Assembly (NCBI GenBank): GCA_900551855.1
Contig: URXM01000002.1
Span: forward strand, 194,788-258,787
Direction: 5' to 3'
DNA: 64,000 nucleotides
From: an uncultured Eubacteriales bacterium
Lineage (GTDB): Bacteria; Bacillota; Clostridia; Christensenellales; UBA1242
In this document: in pieces, positions 53,901 through 62,023 of the stretch
Position numbering within the stretch: position 1 is the first letter of the stretch
Layout: every line of letters starts with the position of its first letter
Translations under genes and position numbers: made by a program
Notes under the pieces: model-generated
The model's input: the letters and a program-made list of their open reading frames with translations, nothing else
Databases searched by the model: none
What the model was told of the DNA's origin: nothing

Positions 53901-56900
53901 TCTCCAAAGAAGTTAAGATTGTTTAATGTAAATCCAGTCTTTGCATAAATGTTGTGTGTTGCATTTGTGTAAGATTGTGTCAACAAATAATCATCAATTG
54001 TGTAAGAATGTTCGATTCCGTCTGCATCTGTGTAGGTGATTAACTTGTTGTAATCGCTACCTTCTGTGCTGTCTGGAACATAACTTGTGATGTAAATTGT
54101 GTAGATTGTCATGTTTCCAGCAAGATCAGTTTCAATAATTTCGTAATAAGTGTTTGGATTAAATTCTGTTACTGTTTCAAGATCTGTGAAGTTTGATGCC
54201 AAGAAATCTGTTGGTGCAGTTTCTTGTTCGGCATCTGTTGTGTATTTTGTATTGTTTCCTTGAGTGTCAACAAATGCTCTGATATATGTTTTGTAAACAT
54301 CTCCAGAAAGAGAATTTTTCAATGTTTGCAAATATGAGTTTGCAACACTGTATGAGTAATAAGCAAATGTTCCTGTATTGTTGCTTATATTGTAGCTTGT
54401 TGTAGAAAGATCGCTGGTTTGTTCCATTTCTGCGGTGTAATATGTTCTAAGTGATGTTGTAGACAATGTAGCAATCATATTTCCAGCAGTTGAATTGTTT
54501 ACCAAGTTTTGAATGTTTGTGCTTGGTGCAGAAAGGTCAACATAAATTCTTTTTGTCACTTTTGAATAGAATCTTGAGTCGTGATTTTTGAATTGCATTG
54601 TTATGTCAACATAGCCATTGTTTTCATAAACATTCAATTTCTTAAGGTCAAGTTGAGCAATGTATGTGTTGTTTGAAAGGGTAGGTTGTTGTGCAAATAC
54701 ATCATCAGTTGCTCTAAATGTTTGACCCTTGCTTGTTTTAAATATCATTTCATCAATATCTATCTCTGCCATATAGGTGCTTCCAGCATCCCAAATTAAA
54801 CTTACATTTGATTGATTTGTATAATAAGTCATGCTTGGCTTTGTTTCATCTGTAGGTGCAGGAGAGGTGATTACTGAATTTAATGAAGAACCAGTTGTTG
54901 ATTGAACTACAAAATCAGGATTAGATTCTTTTACTTCAAAACTGAAAGTCAATGATTGTTGATAATTGTTATCTCCAACTTCTGTTCCAAACCTGCCTTG
55001 ATAAATTGTTACATAATATGTTCCTTCTTCAGAGATATAGTCTAGTTTTGTGCCGTCGCTATATCTATAGAAGTTCAAGAATCCAGATCCATCAGAAACA
55101 ATTGTGTTAAGAGTTGGATTTTTTGTGTTTGTAGAAGTTACTGCAATTAAGTTTGATACATCTGTGTCATCTTTATAAATTTCGGCATATAATGCATATT
55201 CCTTTATAAGATTGTCTGAATAATAGTAATTGTCATTGTCAACTTTCTTATAAGAAGAATTGTTTACATAATAAGTTCCGCCATTGTAATTTACTTGAGT
55301 GCTTGTTGTGCCAATTTGAGCAACATCCAATGTTGTGTTTGTAGGTAAAATTGTTGTTGTGGCCGTGCTCAATTTTTCGTCAGAATAAAGAGTAGTATTG
55401 GTTGATGTAATGTAATAAGAACTATAATTTACTTCAAAGTCATAATTGTCTATTGCAGAGATTGGCATGTAGTAAATGGCATTTTCAAACAAAACTTTTG
55501 CATAAGTTTCTGTAGCAGATAAAATTGTGACTTTTGTTTTTGGTTGAATTGTTTTGTTGGCTTCAATAGAAAGAGCTTCATCAGTGTAAAGTTTTGTAGC
55601 AAAGTTTAAAGTTGTTGTCTTGTTTGCGTAAGTTGTGTATTTATATTGTGGCACATATACATAAACAGGGAGCAAGTTTGTTGTCAAAACAGAACGAACT
55701 GTGCCGTTGTTGTAAATTGAAGAACCATTTGTGTTCCCTTCTGCACTGTTTGGGAAGGTCACAACAAGGCTGGCATTTGTTCCGTTGTCATACATTGACA
55801 CAAACACATCTCCACCAACCAAGCTTTCAAGATGAGAACCAGATTCATCGTTTACAAGTTCGGCATTTGAAACAACTTCATTTCTGTCCACATAGAAGAC
55901 ATAAGTTCTTTGATAGAAGTCGTTCTCATTGTAAGAATAACCTTCATCTGTGTAATATGTTCTTATAATTTCATATTTACCAGCAGTAGTGATGTTTTCT
56001 GAGTTCAATCTTATCTCATCTTGTTTTATAGTCGTTTGAGCTCCGTTTTCTTGGAAGTTATAAACATTGATTTCTGTCACATTGTCAGACAAAGTGTAAT
56101 AATGATATGTTATATCTCCAACAGTAATTGTGTTTTCTACATATGGATAATATCTTATTATTACGCTGTCTACCTGGATCAACATATCTTCATTTGTGAT
56201 TGTTGGGAGGAAGGACAATGTAAATGCTTTACTCATTTTTGTAGGGTTGAGATAAGTTGTTTTTGTTTTTCTTTGTTCTGATGTTGAAGTGTCGGATATT
56301 GTTCCTTCTACAACATTGTTTGATGTGATAACTTCTGTTTCGCCATCACTGTTTGTAAATTGTATGAAGAATTCCGATGAGTCAAAACTGATTATGATTG
56401 TTTGTCTAGCAGAATAGTAGTTTGTGTATTGTGTTATGTAAGTGTCATCGTAAGCCAAATCTTTTTTGGTATTTGACATATCTCTTATCAAAACACGATA
56501 GGTGTTTTCTTCATTTACAGTTATTGCTTGAGAATAAATTCCTGTTTGTGCGGTGTAGTCTGGATGGTCATTATCTATATAATATGATACTTCATTGATT
56601 GGTATTGTTATATACATTCCAGTATAACTGCTTATATAACTTGAGACGCCATCAGTTGAAGGGGAAACAGAAACTCCGTAAGTCAAAGACTGCATATAAT
56701 TTTTAGCGAACAATTTGTTGTACATTACTTTAAAGATGTCTGTGCTTGGTGTTTTTCCGTCGTAAGTTAGATAAAAATCATAATAATTTGTTCCGTCGTA
56801 TTTCAAGTCATTTTCTGTGACATTGTCAGCATTGATTGTTGAAGTATAACTTGGTGTTTTAAAGTTTACGATATAAATTGCTTTGTTTTTAGCCCAATAT

Positions 56901-59521
56901 AATGTTGAAGGTGTTGTCACATAGACTGAAGAGCTTGTCAATTTATACAATTCTCCATCATTGATTGCAAAGTAAGGAGTTGTTTTGTCAATCATAAACA
57001 CATCAACTGTGTGATTTCCAGCTTCATCATAAACATCTATCAAATACAAACCTGCATCTGACAAAACATATTCTGTTGAAACACTTGTAGAAAAATCAAT
57101 AGTGTTGCCTTGATATGGAAGCCAGTTGTTGTTTGTTGTTGAAAGATTGAGAAGGCTGTTTACAGGTAGATAAGAAACATCTTTTTGATAATTTAACATC
57201 TTGTCCAATGTGCCTGAAAGAACTGATTCTCTGTTGCTGTAATATTGTTCATCAATGATAGGGAAGTATCTATAATATGCATAAGTTCTTGCCCCACTAG
57301 TCTTTTCATTCCAAGAGAAAACAATGCTTTGATTTGTTGAGAAATTTGAAAGTGTAGAAACGATTTTATAATTTGTAGAATTTGTAATTTCTGTAACATT
57401 TCTAGCTGTTATGTTTTCAAGTGAGTATTTGTCTATTGTAAAAGTTTGTTCTCTGAAGAAACCTGTTTTTGAAGAGTAAAGAATGTTTGAAGATGTTATT
57501 TCATTTGTGTAATACAATCTCACTGTGTAATGAGCACTTTGCTCCAAAGTGATCACATTTTCTGTTGATTGAGCAGGGAGAAGAGAGCTAAATGAAATTC
57601 CTTGTTCTCCACCAAATCCGGTCAAATATGTGTTTCTGTTGTAATCATAAGCATAAATTTGAATTGTCACATCTTTGTTGAAAGGATCTTCTTTTGTGCT
57701 GTCAACAATGTTTACATTTTCGTTTACATATGTGTCTGATGGAACATTTTTGTTCCCTGTTGTTGTCACAACTTCAATTGTTGGTAAATCTTTTACAATT
57801 TCAAAATAGAACACTTGATAAAATACTGTGTTTGCAGAAAGGGTAGTTTCTGTAAGATAATAGTTATCAAAAGTATAACCAACTATGTAGATGTATTTTC
57901 CGGCAGCACTGTCTGTAAGTCCAGTAAATGCTGTTCTGTAAAGAGTTTCTTCTCCGAGTTTTCCGTTGTTGTAAACAGAATATGCACTTGAAACCTTTGT
58001 TGTTGAGAAAATGTAGCTGTTTACAGTTGTTGAAAGTTTGGCATTTACAGAAAGTTTAATAGGTGTTTGATTTGTTTTTACAGGAGTAATATTGTTTGAA
58101 TTTATATAATTTAAAACATTAACAATGTTGAATGTTGTGTTTCCTGTTGATTGAGAGTAGTTTCCATTTGATGCCAAGAATGAACTTGTGATATCGGCAC
58201 TGTTTGTGAAGTTTCCGTTTTCAAAGTCGTATTCTTTAAGTTCGCTTATTTGTCTGATGTTGTTTTCATCTGTAGGCTTGTCAAGGTCAGTGTAATTTGC
58301 TTGATAACCATACATGTAAACCATTATTTTTTTTGTTGCTCCAGTGACACCATTCAAAGAATATTTTTTGATTTCAGTGGTTTCTGGGGTGGTAGAGTAG
58401 TTTACAATTTGAATTGCACTTAAAGTGAGTTCATAGTTTCCTACATCAGTGAAGTAAACACGGCAAGTATTGTTGTTTGTGTTGATTTTTATGTTTACTA
58501 TATCATCTCCACTCATAAGCACTGGTGATTCAGATGCTGGGTCTTTGTCATAAAGAAGACTGGTTGTGTAAGTTGTGTTTGAGATTGATTTACTTATGGC
58601 AAGTTCAAATTTTGTGTAATCATATTCTACATAAGGAATCTTGTTTGCAGAATCTTCTGAAGAATAGTTGCTGTAGAGATAATAAGCATAGTTGAGATTT
58701 GTTAAACTTGAAACAGCAACTTCATGGTCAAAGGCTGTATAGGTAATGTTAGGTCTGTTGTTTAAGAAGTAAGATTCTTGATCAACAACATAGAAGCTAT
58801 AATTGATTGTCACATTTTGATCTGAGAAGACTTCTTCTGTTGTTGCAGTACCACCATCAGTGCAGGTGTAAAGTGTCAAAGACAAGGACAAGTTGTAAAT
58901 CCCTTCAATGACTTCTCCTGCTTGGTTTGTGATGGCAATTTCGTTGCTTTCAAGACCTGCTTCTCCATTGCTTGGAAGAGGTTTGAAAGTCATTTCAAAT
59001 TGTTCAAGTTGAGCAGAGGCATTGTTTGAAAAAGAGAATCCGCTTGATTGAATATAGTTTCCCATATCAATATCTTTATAAGCGCCATTGACATAAAGGC
59101 TTATAGAATTGATGCTGTAATAATAGAAAACTGTAGTGTCAGTCAAGTCTGGATAATAAACATAGTTGTATATATCATTTTGAGGCTTAAGTTCTGATCC
59201 GTTTGTCAAAAGTGATAAGGTCAAGTAGTTTGAACTTGTCCCTTCTTTGAAAAACATAAATGTGTCAGAAGAAATAAGACTGTTTGGATTTTCGTAGTCG
59301 GTGCTTTCTCCTTCTTCATCTTCTGTTCCGTCAGTTATGTATTCTCGTGCAGAGAAATAAGAAGGAATATTTTGATTGTCTATTTCTTCTTGTGAAACAT
59401 CTTCTGCAAGAGCAAAGTTTTTGATGTTGTCCTTGTTTGATAGCATTATGCCAAAGCTTATAAAGCATATAGCAAAAAATATGTAGAAAATACTTTTTAC
59501 CAAATTATTTTTCTTTTCCAT
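50909..59521 (-). CDS. Giant secreted surface protein (2870 aa) with Ig-like and SH3-like domains, membrane-anchored
   Basis: Probable surface adhesin or envelope scaffold. The N-terminus has a hydrophobic export helix (about 7-27) and then a polar Glu-rich start (EDVSQEEIDNQN). The long extracellular part is Thr/Ser/Tyr/Asn-rich with many Ig-like units that end in YDEAGNH, TDLAGNM or YDNAGNV, the DxAGN signature of bacterial Ig/cadherin-like domains. Residues about 1295-1425 hold two SH3b-like repeats (TKLYTDEALS...KVTILSATETYAKV and TTLYSDEKLS...TLDVAQIGTTSTQV), which often bind cell walls. One membrane helix (about 2840-2861) and KLRKRIAVK end the protein; no LPXTG. GAGAGGT precedes the ATG. 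Confidence 0.88.
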   Translation of the reverse strand: MEKKNNLVKSIFYIFFAICFISFGIMLSNKDNIKNFALAEDVSQEEIDNQNIPSYFSAREYITDGTEDEEGESTDYENPNSLISSDTFMFFKEGTSSNYLTLSLLTNGSELKPQNDIYNYVYYPDLTDTTVFYYYSINSISLYVNGAYKDIDMGNYIQSSGFSFSNNASAQLEQFEMTFKPLPSNGEAGLESNEIAITNQAGEVIEGIYNLSLSLTLYTCTDGGTATTEEVFSDQNVTINYSFYVVDQESYFLNNRPNITYTAFDHEVAVSSLTNLNYAYYLYSNYSSEDSANKIPYVEYDYTKFELAISKSISNTTYTTSLLYDKDPASESPVLMSGDDIVNIKINTNNNTCRVYFTDVGNYELTLSAIQIVNYSTTPETTEIKKYSLNGVTGATKKIMVYMYGYQANYTDLDKPTDENNIRQISELKEYDFENGNFTNSADITSSFLASNGNYSQSTGNTTFNIVNVLNYINSNNITPVKTNQTPIKLSVNAKLSTTVNSYIFSTTKVSSAYSVYNNGKLGEETLYRTAFTGLTDSAAGKYIYIVGYTFDNYYLTETTLSANTVFYQVFYFEIVKDLPTIEVVTTTGNKNVPSDTYVNENVNIVDSTKEDPFNKDVTIQIYAYDYNRNTYLTGFGGEQGISFSSLLPAQSTENVITLEQSAHYTVRLYYTNEITSSNILYSSKTGFFREQTFTIDKYSLENITARNVTEITNSTNYKIVSTLSNFSTNQSIVFSWNEKTSGARTYAYYRYFPIIDEQYYSNRESVLSGTLDKMLNYQKDVSYLPVNSLLNLSTTNNNWLPYQGNTIDFSTSVSTEYVLSDAGLYLIDVYDEAGNHTVDVFMIDKTTPYFAINDGELYKLTSSSVYVTTPSTLYWAKNKAIYIVNFKTPSYTSTINADNVTENDLKYDGTNYYDFYLTYDGKTPSTDIFKVMYNKLFAKNYMQSLTYGVSVSPSTDGVSSYISSYTGMYITIPINEVSYYIDNDHPDYTAQTGIYSQAITVNEENTYRVLIRDMSNTKKDLAYDDTYITQYTNYYSARQTIIISFDSSEFFIQFTNSDGETEVITSNNVVEGTISDTSTSEQRKTKTTYLNPTKMSKAFTLSFLPTITNEDMLIQVDSVIIRYYPYVENTITVGDITYHYYTLSDNVTEINVYNFQENGAQTTIKQDEIRLNSENITTAGKYEIIRTYYTDEGYSYNENDFYQRTYVFYVDRNEVVSNAELVNDESGSHLESLVGGDVFVSMYDNGTNASLVVTFPNSAEGNTNGSSIYNNGTVRSVLTTNLLPVYVYVPQYKYTTYANKTTTLNFATKLYTDEALSIEANKTIQPKTKVTILSATETYAKVLFENAIYYMPISAIDNYDFEVNYSSYYITSTNTTLYSDEKLSTATTTILPTNTTLDVAQIGTTSTQVNYNGGTYYVNNSSYKKVDNDNYYYSDNLIKEYALYAEIYKDDTDVSNLIAVTSTNTKNPTLNTIVSDGSGFLNFYRYSDGTKLDYISEEGTYYVTIYQGRFGTEVGDNNYQQSLTFSFEVKESNPDFVVQSTTGSSLNSVITSPAPTDETKPSMTYYTNQSNVSLIWDAGSTYMAEIDIDEMIFKTSKGQTFRATDDVFAQQPTLSNNTYIAQLDLKKLNVYENNGYVDITMQFKNHDSRFYSKVTKRIYVDLSAPSTNIQNLVNNSTAGNMIATLSTTSLRTYYTAEMEQTSDLSTTSYNISNNTGTFAYYSYSVANSYLQTLKNSLSGDVYKTYIRAFVDTQGNNTKYTTDAEQETAPTDFLASNFTDLETVTEFNPNTYYEIIETDLAGNMTIYTIYITSYVPDSTEGSDYNKLITYTDADGIEHSYTIDDYLLTQSYTNATHNIYAKTGFTLNNLNFFGDAWAQIKLSTVNSNGFTTTKYLMLTPWDKDYAYAFVGQTYTKIAISDLIDGSVSSRYKNCLSVYNRENRSTTNFYINIRNTSLTASLTNDQNREYIRFTQPTDQSIQSSAYGSTFLTSLSIKANNELIYSQTNKLGFSSLWQSTSNIIVTTDNTLGTITFEINPNLGFVTNTRIEYEYTDNYGTTYKEIHLYKETLITQEVSSEQDLYSYYDTNGGRLYYITKDGLKYNYNPSKYTVEVFDLVDGEISEELTKATTTTSQNSQGVSTILVKTNNDTGVYNDSFALLVRDFNNNDPTTNLVKTIYFTLYNELPQVNDTNENNQPGQFKILDANGNNITRSIIDNLVNDETGYFSEIRVIYSQKETFIPIKYSISTDKVNWTEITSGTRLQCQSDDMKKYYLKIWYDETYLKNEMGTPEYVFGYVPDSGQYNQIFEFNLSSLKSTYWIEKTINGVTSVVDKSDTIYTASDGKQYANHYIVNLSYTDKDLVQIKTNKEQEITATLADVFVDSSTVTSELWIISNTTSGNLGNIPPFNIKIVITYIPSSDNFVEEFYTYNMNGIIDTTENLVNATSKSIVISEDYSSINRIELQWSKYYGISQNEINIRLVKDGIELNPVVYTRKTNGKEYNYVYLTHSGKYSISLYDNAGNVQKFNRGNAGQTEALTFIFLKDVPFTITYTNPVTNEEETSLPIKQAIYNGKVSVNIDKSTRSEFYSLDGYPVISVTKDGVEYTEYFQDDTTYLFEEPGYYEISFTATSNLPDVGKIRQEKYQFTILNPNEYRYSYVYNRYSNYYVEKVIKDGIDITEDLLRTLDVSTITVDQKTYMTELPLSYLDEKTGIGTYMITINSNDKLFKGSSAITSWTYQVNIQNGTAPIKISIAEGAETTSNITVTFNQANIYSEMGESTLRIIKEIDNKNYLYYSLDINSLSTGETTATIDSAGTYYVQILSPSGNLLFSYKVVKNDPLNAAAIIAIVISVIVAIVVIIIIIKLRKRIAVK

Positions 59522-59544
59522 AATTACCTCTCATATTCAGAAAT

Positions 59545-59572
59545 ATTTTATCACAAAGAAAAAATAATTCAA
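59545..59572 (-). promoter_or_regulatory. Promoter of the 2870-aa gene
   Basis: Read on the minus strand: TTGAAT, 16-bp spacer ending TGA (extended -10), TAAAAT; GAGAGGT then lies before the ATG. Confidence 0.6.
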
Positions 59573-59574
59573 AA

Positions 59575-59816
59575 TAAATAGAATATATATTTATTATAAT
59601 TATTATATATTATTTAATACATTTTAAAATTGGCAAATGCTCAAAATTGTTATTTCTGCTTATTATATGGAGATAAATAATTTTTAAAAAATTAAAAAAA
59701 TAATTAAAAAATGCAAAAAAATTGATTTTTTATTAAAAAATAATGAATTTTTAATGAATTTTTATATATTTTTTTATTTTTATTATTTTTTTTATTATTT
59801 TAATTAAAATAAAATT
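59575..59816. other. Very AT-rich divergent spacer
   Basis: About 240 bp that is mostly A and T, with poly-A and poly-T tracts (for example near 59680-59815) and no coding frame. Such DNA is curved and can bind nucleoid proteins. TAAAAT at 59805-59810 ends 6 nt before the ATG of the rightward gene. Confidence 0.6.
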
Positions 59817-60395
59817 ATGAAACAATATCTAAAAAATTTGTTGTTATACATAAGTGCTTTTGTCCCAATGTACTTTTTAGTATTTGTGAAGCTTATTGTT
59901 GAAATCATAAACCACAATGCCACATTCAATGTTTTAAACACATTGAATTTTGTCACTCTTTTGCTTTTGATGGTGCTGGGGGCTATTGGACTTTTATGGA
60001 ATATTTACTTTGCAAATGGAAAATCAATTGAAGTAGAGATTGTCTCAAAAAAGAACATTACGGACAGGCACTTTTTGGGATATTTCTCTTTGTTTGTATT
60101 TTTTGCCATTCCGCTAGACTTGTCTTTGGTGAGTGCTTATTGTGTCTATGTGCTAGTTTTGATCATGATTGGTATAGTGTATATAAATAATTCTTTATAC
60201 TATATAAATCCATTATTAAATTTGCTCGGTTACAATTTTTATGACATAAGTTATAAAGAGTTGGGTTGTGACAAGATAAAAAAATCAAAGATCTTTTATA
60301 AGGGCGACCTACTAATAGAAAACAAAACTTATTGGGTGAACTTAAAAAATCAACATTTTTGTTTTGTTGATAAAAAGCACAAAACAAGCAGTTGA
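59817..60395 (+). CDS. Four-helix membrane protein, possibly KwaA-like (Kiwa anti-phage)
   Basis: A 192-residue membrane protein. Helices are predicted at about 7-30, 44-65, 86-104 and 107-124, followed by a cytoplasmic tail of about 65 residues with the block YYINPLLNLLGYNFYDISY (127-145). Size, four helices, the IxxKNIT(D/G)xxFLxYFSLF stretch and the YxNPxLxLxGYxxY block recall KwaA, the membrane sensor of the Kiwa defence system; this is from memory of the family and was not searched. The expected partner KwaB (DUF4868) is not recognisable: the next gene encodes a 218-residue protein from its own promoter. No Shine-Dalgarno is present; TAAAAT lies 6 nt upstream, so it may be leaderless. 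It could be a solitary relative with another role. Confidence 0.6.
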   Translation: MKQYLKNLLLYISAFVPMYFLVFVKLIVEIINHNATFNVLNTLNFVTLLLLMVLGAIGLLWNIYFANGKSIEVEIVSKKNITDRHFLGYFSLFVFFAIPLDLSLVSAYCVYVLVLIMIGIVYINNSLYYINPLLNLLGYNFYDISYKELGCDKIKKSKIFYKGDLLIENKTYWVNLKNQHFCFVDKKHKTSS

Positions 60396-60472
60396 GTAAA
60401 ATTTCAATGCACAAATGTTTGTGTTTACTTTCTGTGTTAGATTAAAAGTTGTTTTTATTTTTGTATTTGGTA

Positions 60473-60501
60473 TTGACAAAGGTTTTTTGATGAGTTAATA
60501 T
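60473..60501 (+). promoter_or_regulatory. Promoter of the 218-aa gene
   Basis: Consensus TTGACA (60473-60478), 17-bp spacer, TAATAT (60496-60501). AAGGAG lies before the ATG at 60525. Confidence 0.75.
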
Positions 60502-60524
60502 TACAACGAAAATAAGGAGATAAT

Positions 60525-61181
60525 ATGGAAGGTAAAGAACAATATATAAACATGCTTGAAGGACAATATTTTGACAAATTGGAAAGAGAATGCAAAAATT
60601 TGTTAAATAGCATCAAAAGAAATTCTAAGTTGTTTAGTTTTATAAGTGATCGTTATTTCTCAACAACAATCAGCGAGTTTAATTTCCACTGCCAACTTAT
60701 AGATGAAAAGATAAAGACTCAGTTGAAAGCTTATGAAAGCATTATCAGCCAGCTTAATAGATTGGAAAATATGCCAGTGAGTGACGAAGGATTGGAGAAG
60801 ATAAATCAAATTGCTTCAAGTTTGGTTGGACCAGCTATAAAACTTGGATACTGTGATGAGGCTTGTCAACTTTTGAAAATAATCAAAAATCCAGACATAA
60901 ACAAAAAATATTGTGATGTTGATGTGTCAAAAGACATTTTGAAAGTTCTTGATACTTATGGTAAAAGAGCGATCATTGAAGATCAATCAAATTTCAAATC
61001 ACAAGCATACGCAGTTATCAAAGATGTTCTTTTTGGAAGATATGGAAAAGATACAGCAAAGAAGCTTAGTTCAGACAAAATGGAAGATGCTTACCAGAAT
61101 GCGACTGTTATCATTGAAGACACTGTATTCAAAATGGATGGCTCTCACGAAATGATAGATGATGATAAGGAATTAAGATAG
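60525..61181 (+). CDS. Unknown helical protein (218 aa)
   Basis: Not recognised. The protein is soluble and almost wholly helical: residues 15-35 (DKLERECKNLLNSIKRNSK), 45-90 (with LIDEKIKTQLKAYESIISQLNRLENM, a possible coiled coil), and a helical middle with LGYCDEACQLLKIIK. The C-terminus is acidic (DDDKELR). There are three Cys but no metal motif. It has a consensus promoter, AAGGAG before the ATG and its own terminator, so it is a separate unit from the four-helix membrane protein 129 bp upstream. No similarity to KwaB was seen by eye. Confidence 0.7.
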   Translation: MEGKEQYINMLEGQYFDKLERECKNLLNSIKRNSKLFSFISDRYFSTTISEFNFHCQLIDEKIKTQLKAYESIISQLNRLENMPVSDEGLEKINQIASSLVGPAIKLGYCDEACQLLKIIKNPDINKKYCDVDVSKDILKVLDTYGKRAIIEDQSNFKSQAYAVIKDVLFGRYGKDTAKKLSSDKMEDAYQNATVIIEDTVFKMDGSHEMIDDDKELR

Positions 61182-61203
61182 GACTACTTGTTAGTCCTTT
61201 TTC
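61180..61203 (+). terminator. Terminator of the 218-aa gene
   Basis: AGGACTA (61180-61186), short loop, TAGTCCT (61192-61198), then T's. The stem overlaps the stop codon. Confidence 0.8.
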
Positions 61204-61460
61204 TTTTGTTGCAATAGATTTGCTTCTTTGCGTTCTTCGTGCCTTATTATTATGTAATATATTATATAATATAATATTATTATATATATAAAAGACAAGA
61301 AGCTTGCAAATAATAAAATTTTGATTTGTAAGTCGCTTTAAAAACATTGTTTTATGCCAGGACTCTTTCATATATAATTTTTGCAAGCTGTTGGGAAGAG
61401 TTTAAATTAAACCAAATTGAATCTTTATTGAAACAAAAATTTTAAAGAATTAAACATAAA
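61204..61460. other. Non-coding spacer upstream of the 23S unit
   Basis: AT-rich spacer with an alternating A/T stretch near 61255-61290. I see no tRNA, no 16S fragment and no frame with a good ribosome binding site. A possible promoter TTGAAA (61428-61433), 17 bp, TAAACA (61451-61456) lies at its end. Confidence 0.5.
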
Positions 61461-61505
61461 AGATGTATAAGAACATAGCAGGGGGACTTATATAGGGTGG
61501 AGAAT

Positions 61506-61535
61506 ATGGCAAAGTATTTTAGAATAACTCCTTAG
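61506..61535 (+). CDS. Possible 9-codon leader peptide
   Basis: A tiny frame MAKYFRITP-stop is preceded by GGTGGAG at 6 nt spacing. Its stop codon (TAG) lies in the loop region of the terminator that follows (61526-61549), a layout typical of leader-peptide attenuators. There is no structural gene directly downstream, only the 23S rRNA promoter at 61761, so this could also be a chance frame or a remnant. Confidence 0.35.
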   Translation: MAKYFRITP

Positions 61536-61549
61536 AGGGAGTTTTTTTA
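61526..61549 (+). terminator. Terminator or attenuator upstream of the 23S unit
   Basis: AACTCC (61526-61531), loop TTAGAG, GGAGTT (61538-61543), then a run of T's. Confidence 0.75.
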
Positions 61550-61760
61550 TTGCAAACTTGTTTGATTTTCTTAAAAAATTTTTTGTTGATTTAAAGAAAT
61601 TTTTACTAAAAATAAAAAAAATATAAAATTTTTAAAAAATTTTTTTAAGAAATTTTGGCCATTTTTGGGCTATTTTTGCGAACACACGGCAAGACGCCTA
61701 GGGGTAAAAAAAATTTTAAAAAAAAAGTTGAAAATTTTTAAAATTTTTTTGAAAAAAGTG

Positions 61761-61790
61761 TTGACAAACTTTTTCCTATTGTGTTAGAAT
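61761..61790 (+). promoter_or_regulatory. Promoter of the 23S rRNA gene
   Basis: Consensus TTGACA (61761-61766), 18-bp spacer, TAGAAT (61785-61790). The preceding 150 bp are dense A- and T-tracts that could act as an UP element, as in rRNA promoters. The predicted start near 61797 lies about 230 nt before the mature 23S 5' end. Confidence 0.75.
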
Positions 61791-61844
61791 ACGCATGTTG
61801 ACACCGCAAGAGAGGTTGATGAATGAGTCAACTGGTCAACAAAA

Positions 61845-61858
61845 GTTCTTTGACAACT
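61845..61858 (+). promoter_or_regulatory. boxA-like antitermination element in the 23S leader
   Basis: GTTCTTTGACAACT resembles the Bacillota rRNA boxA/spacer motif GTTCTTTGAAAACT. A short hairpin GTTGA (61815-61819)/TCAAC (61828-61832) lies upstream as a boxB candidate. A GAAA-capped hairpin, GTTGTTGACT (61968-61977) with GGTCAGCAAC (61982-61991), lies just before the 23S 5' end and may serve processing. Confidence 0.6.
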
Positions 61859-62023
61859 ACATATTTAGAAGATAAAGTCAAATATTATTACGAGTTTAAA
61901 CTTTTTAAATTTAATTAGTTTTTAATGTAATACGATATTTGCATACTCAAATTTAAGTCGAGTAAAAGTTGTTGACTGAAAGGTCAGCAACAAGCGAAAA
62001 TGCTAAGAAATCCAAATCAATAT

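Noticed and set aside
61240..61290. Alternating AT stretch as a replication origin
   Set aside because: No DnaA boxes or dnaA/dnaN genes are nearby; the stretch is short and such sequence is common in this AT-rich genome.
61204..62023. tRNA or 16S rRNA remnant before the 23S gene
   Set aside because: No cloverleaf, no T-loop sequence and no conserved 16S stretch was found by eye.
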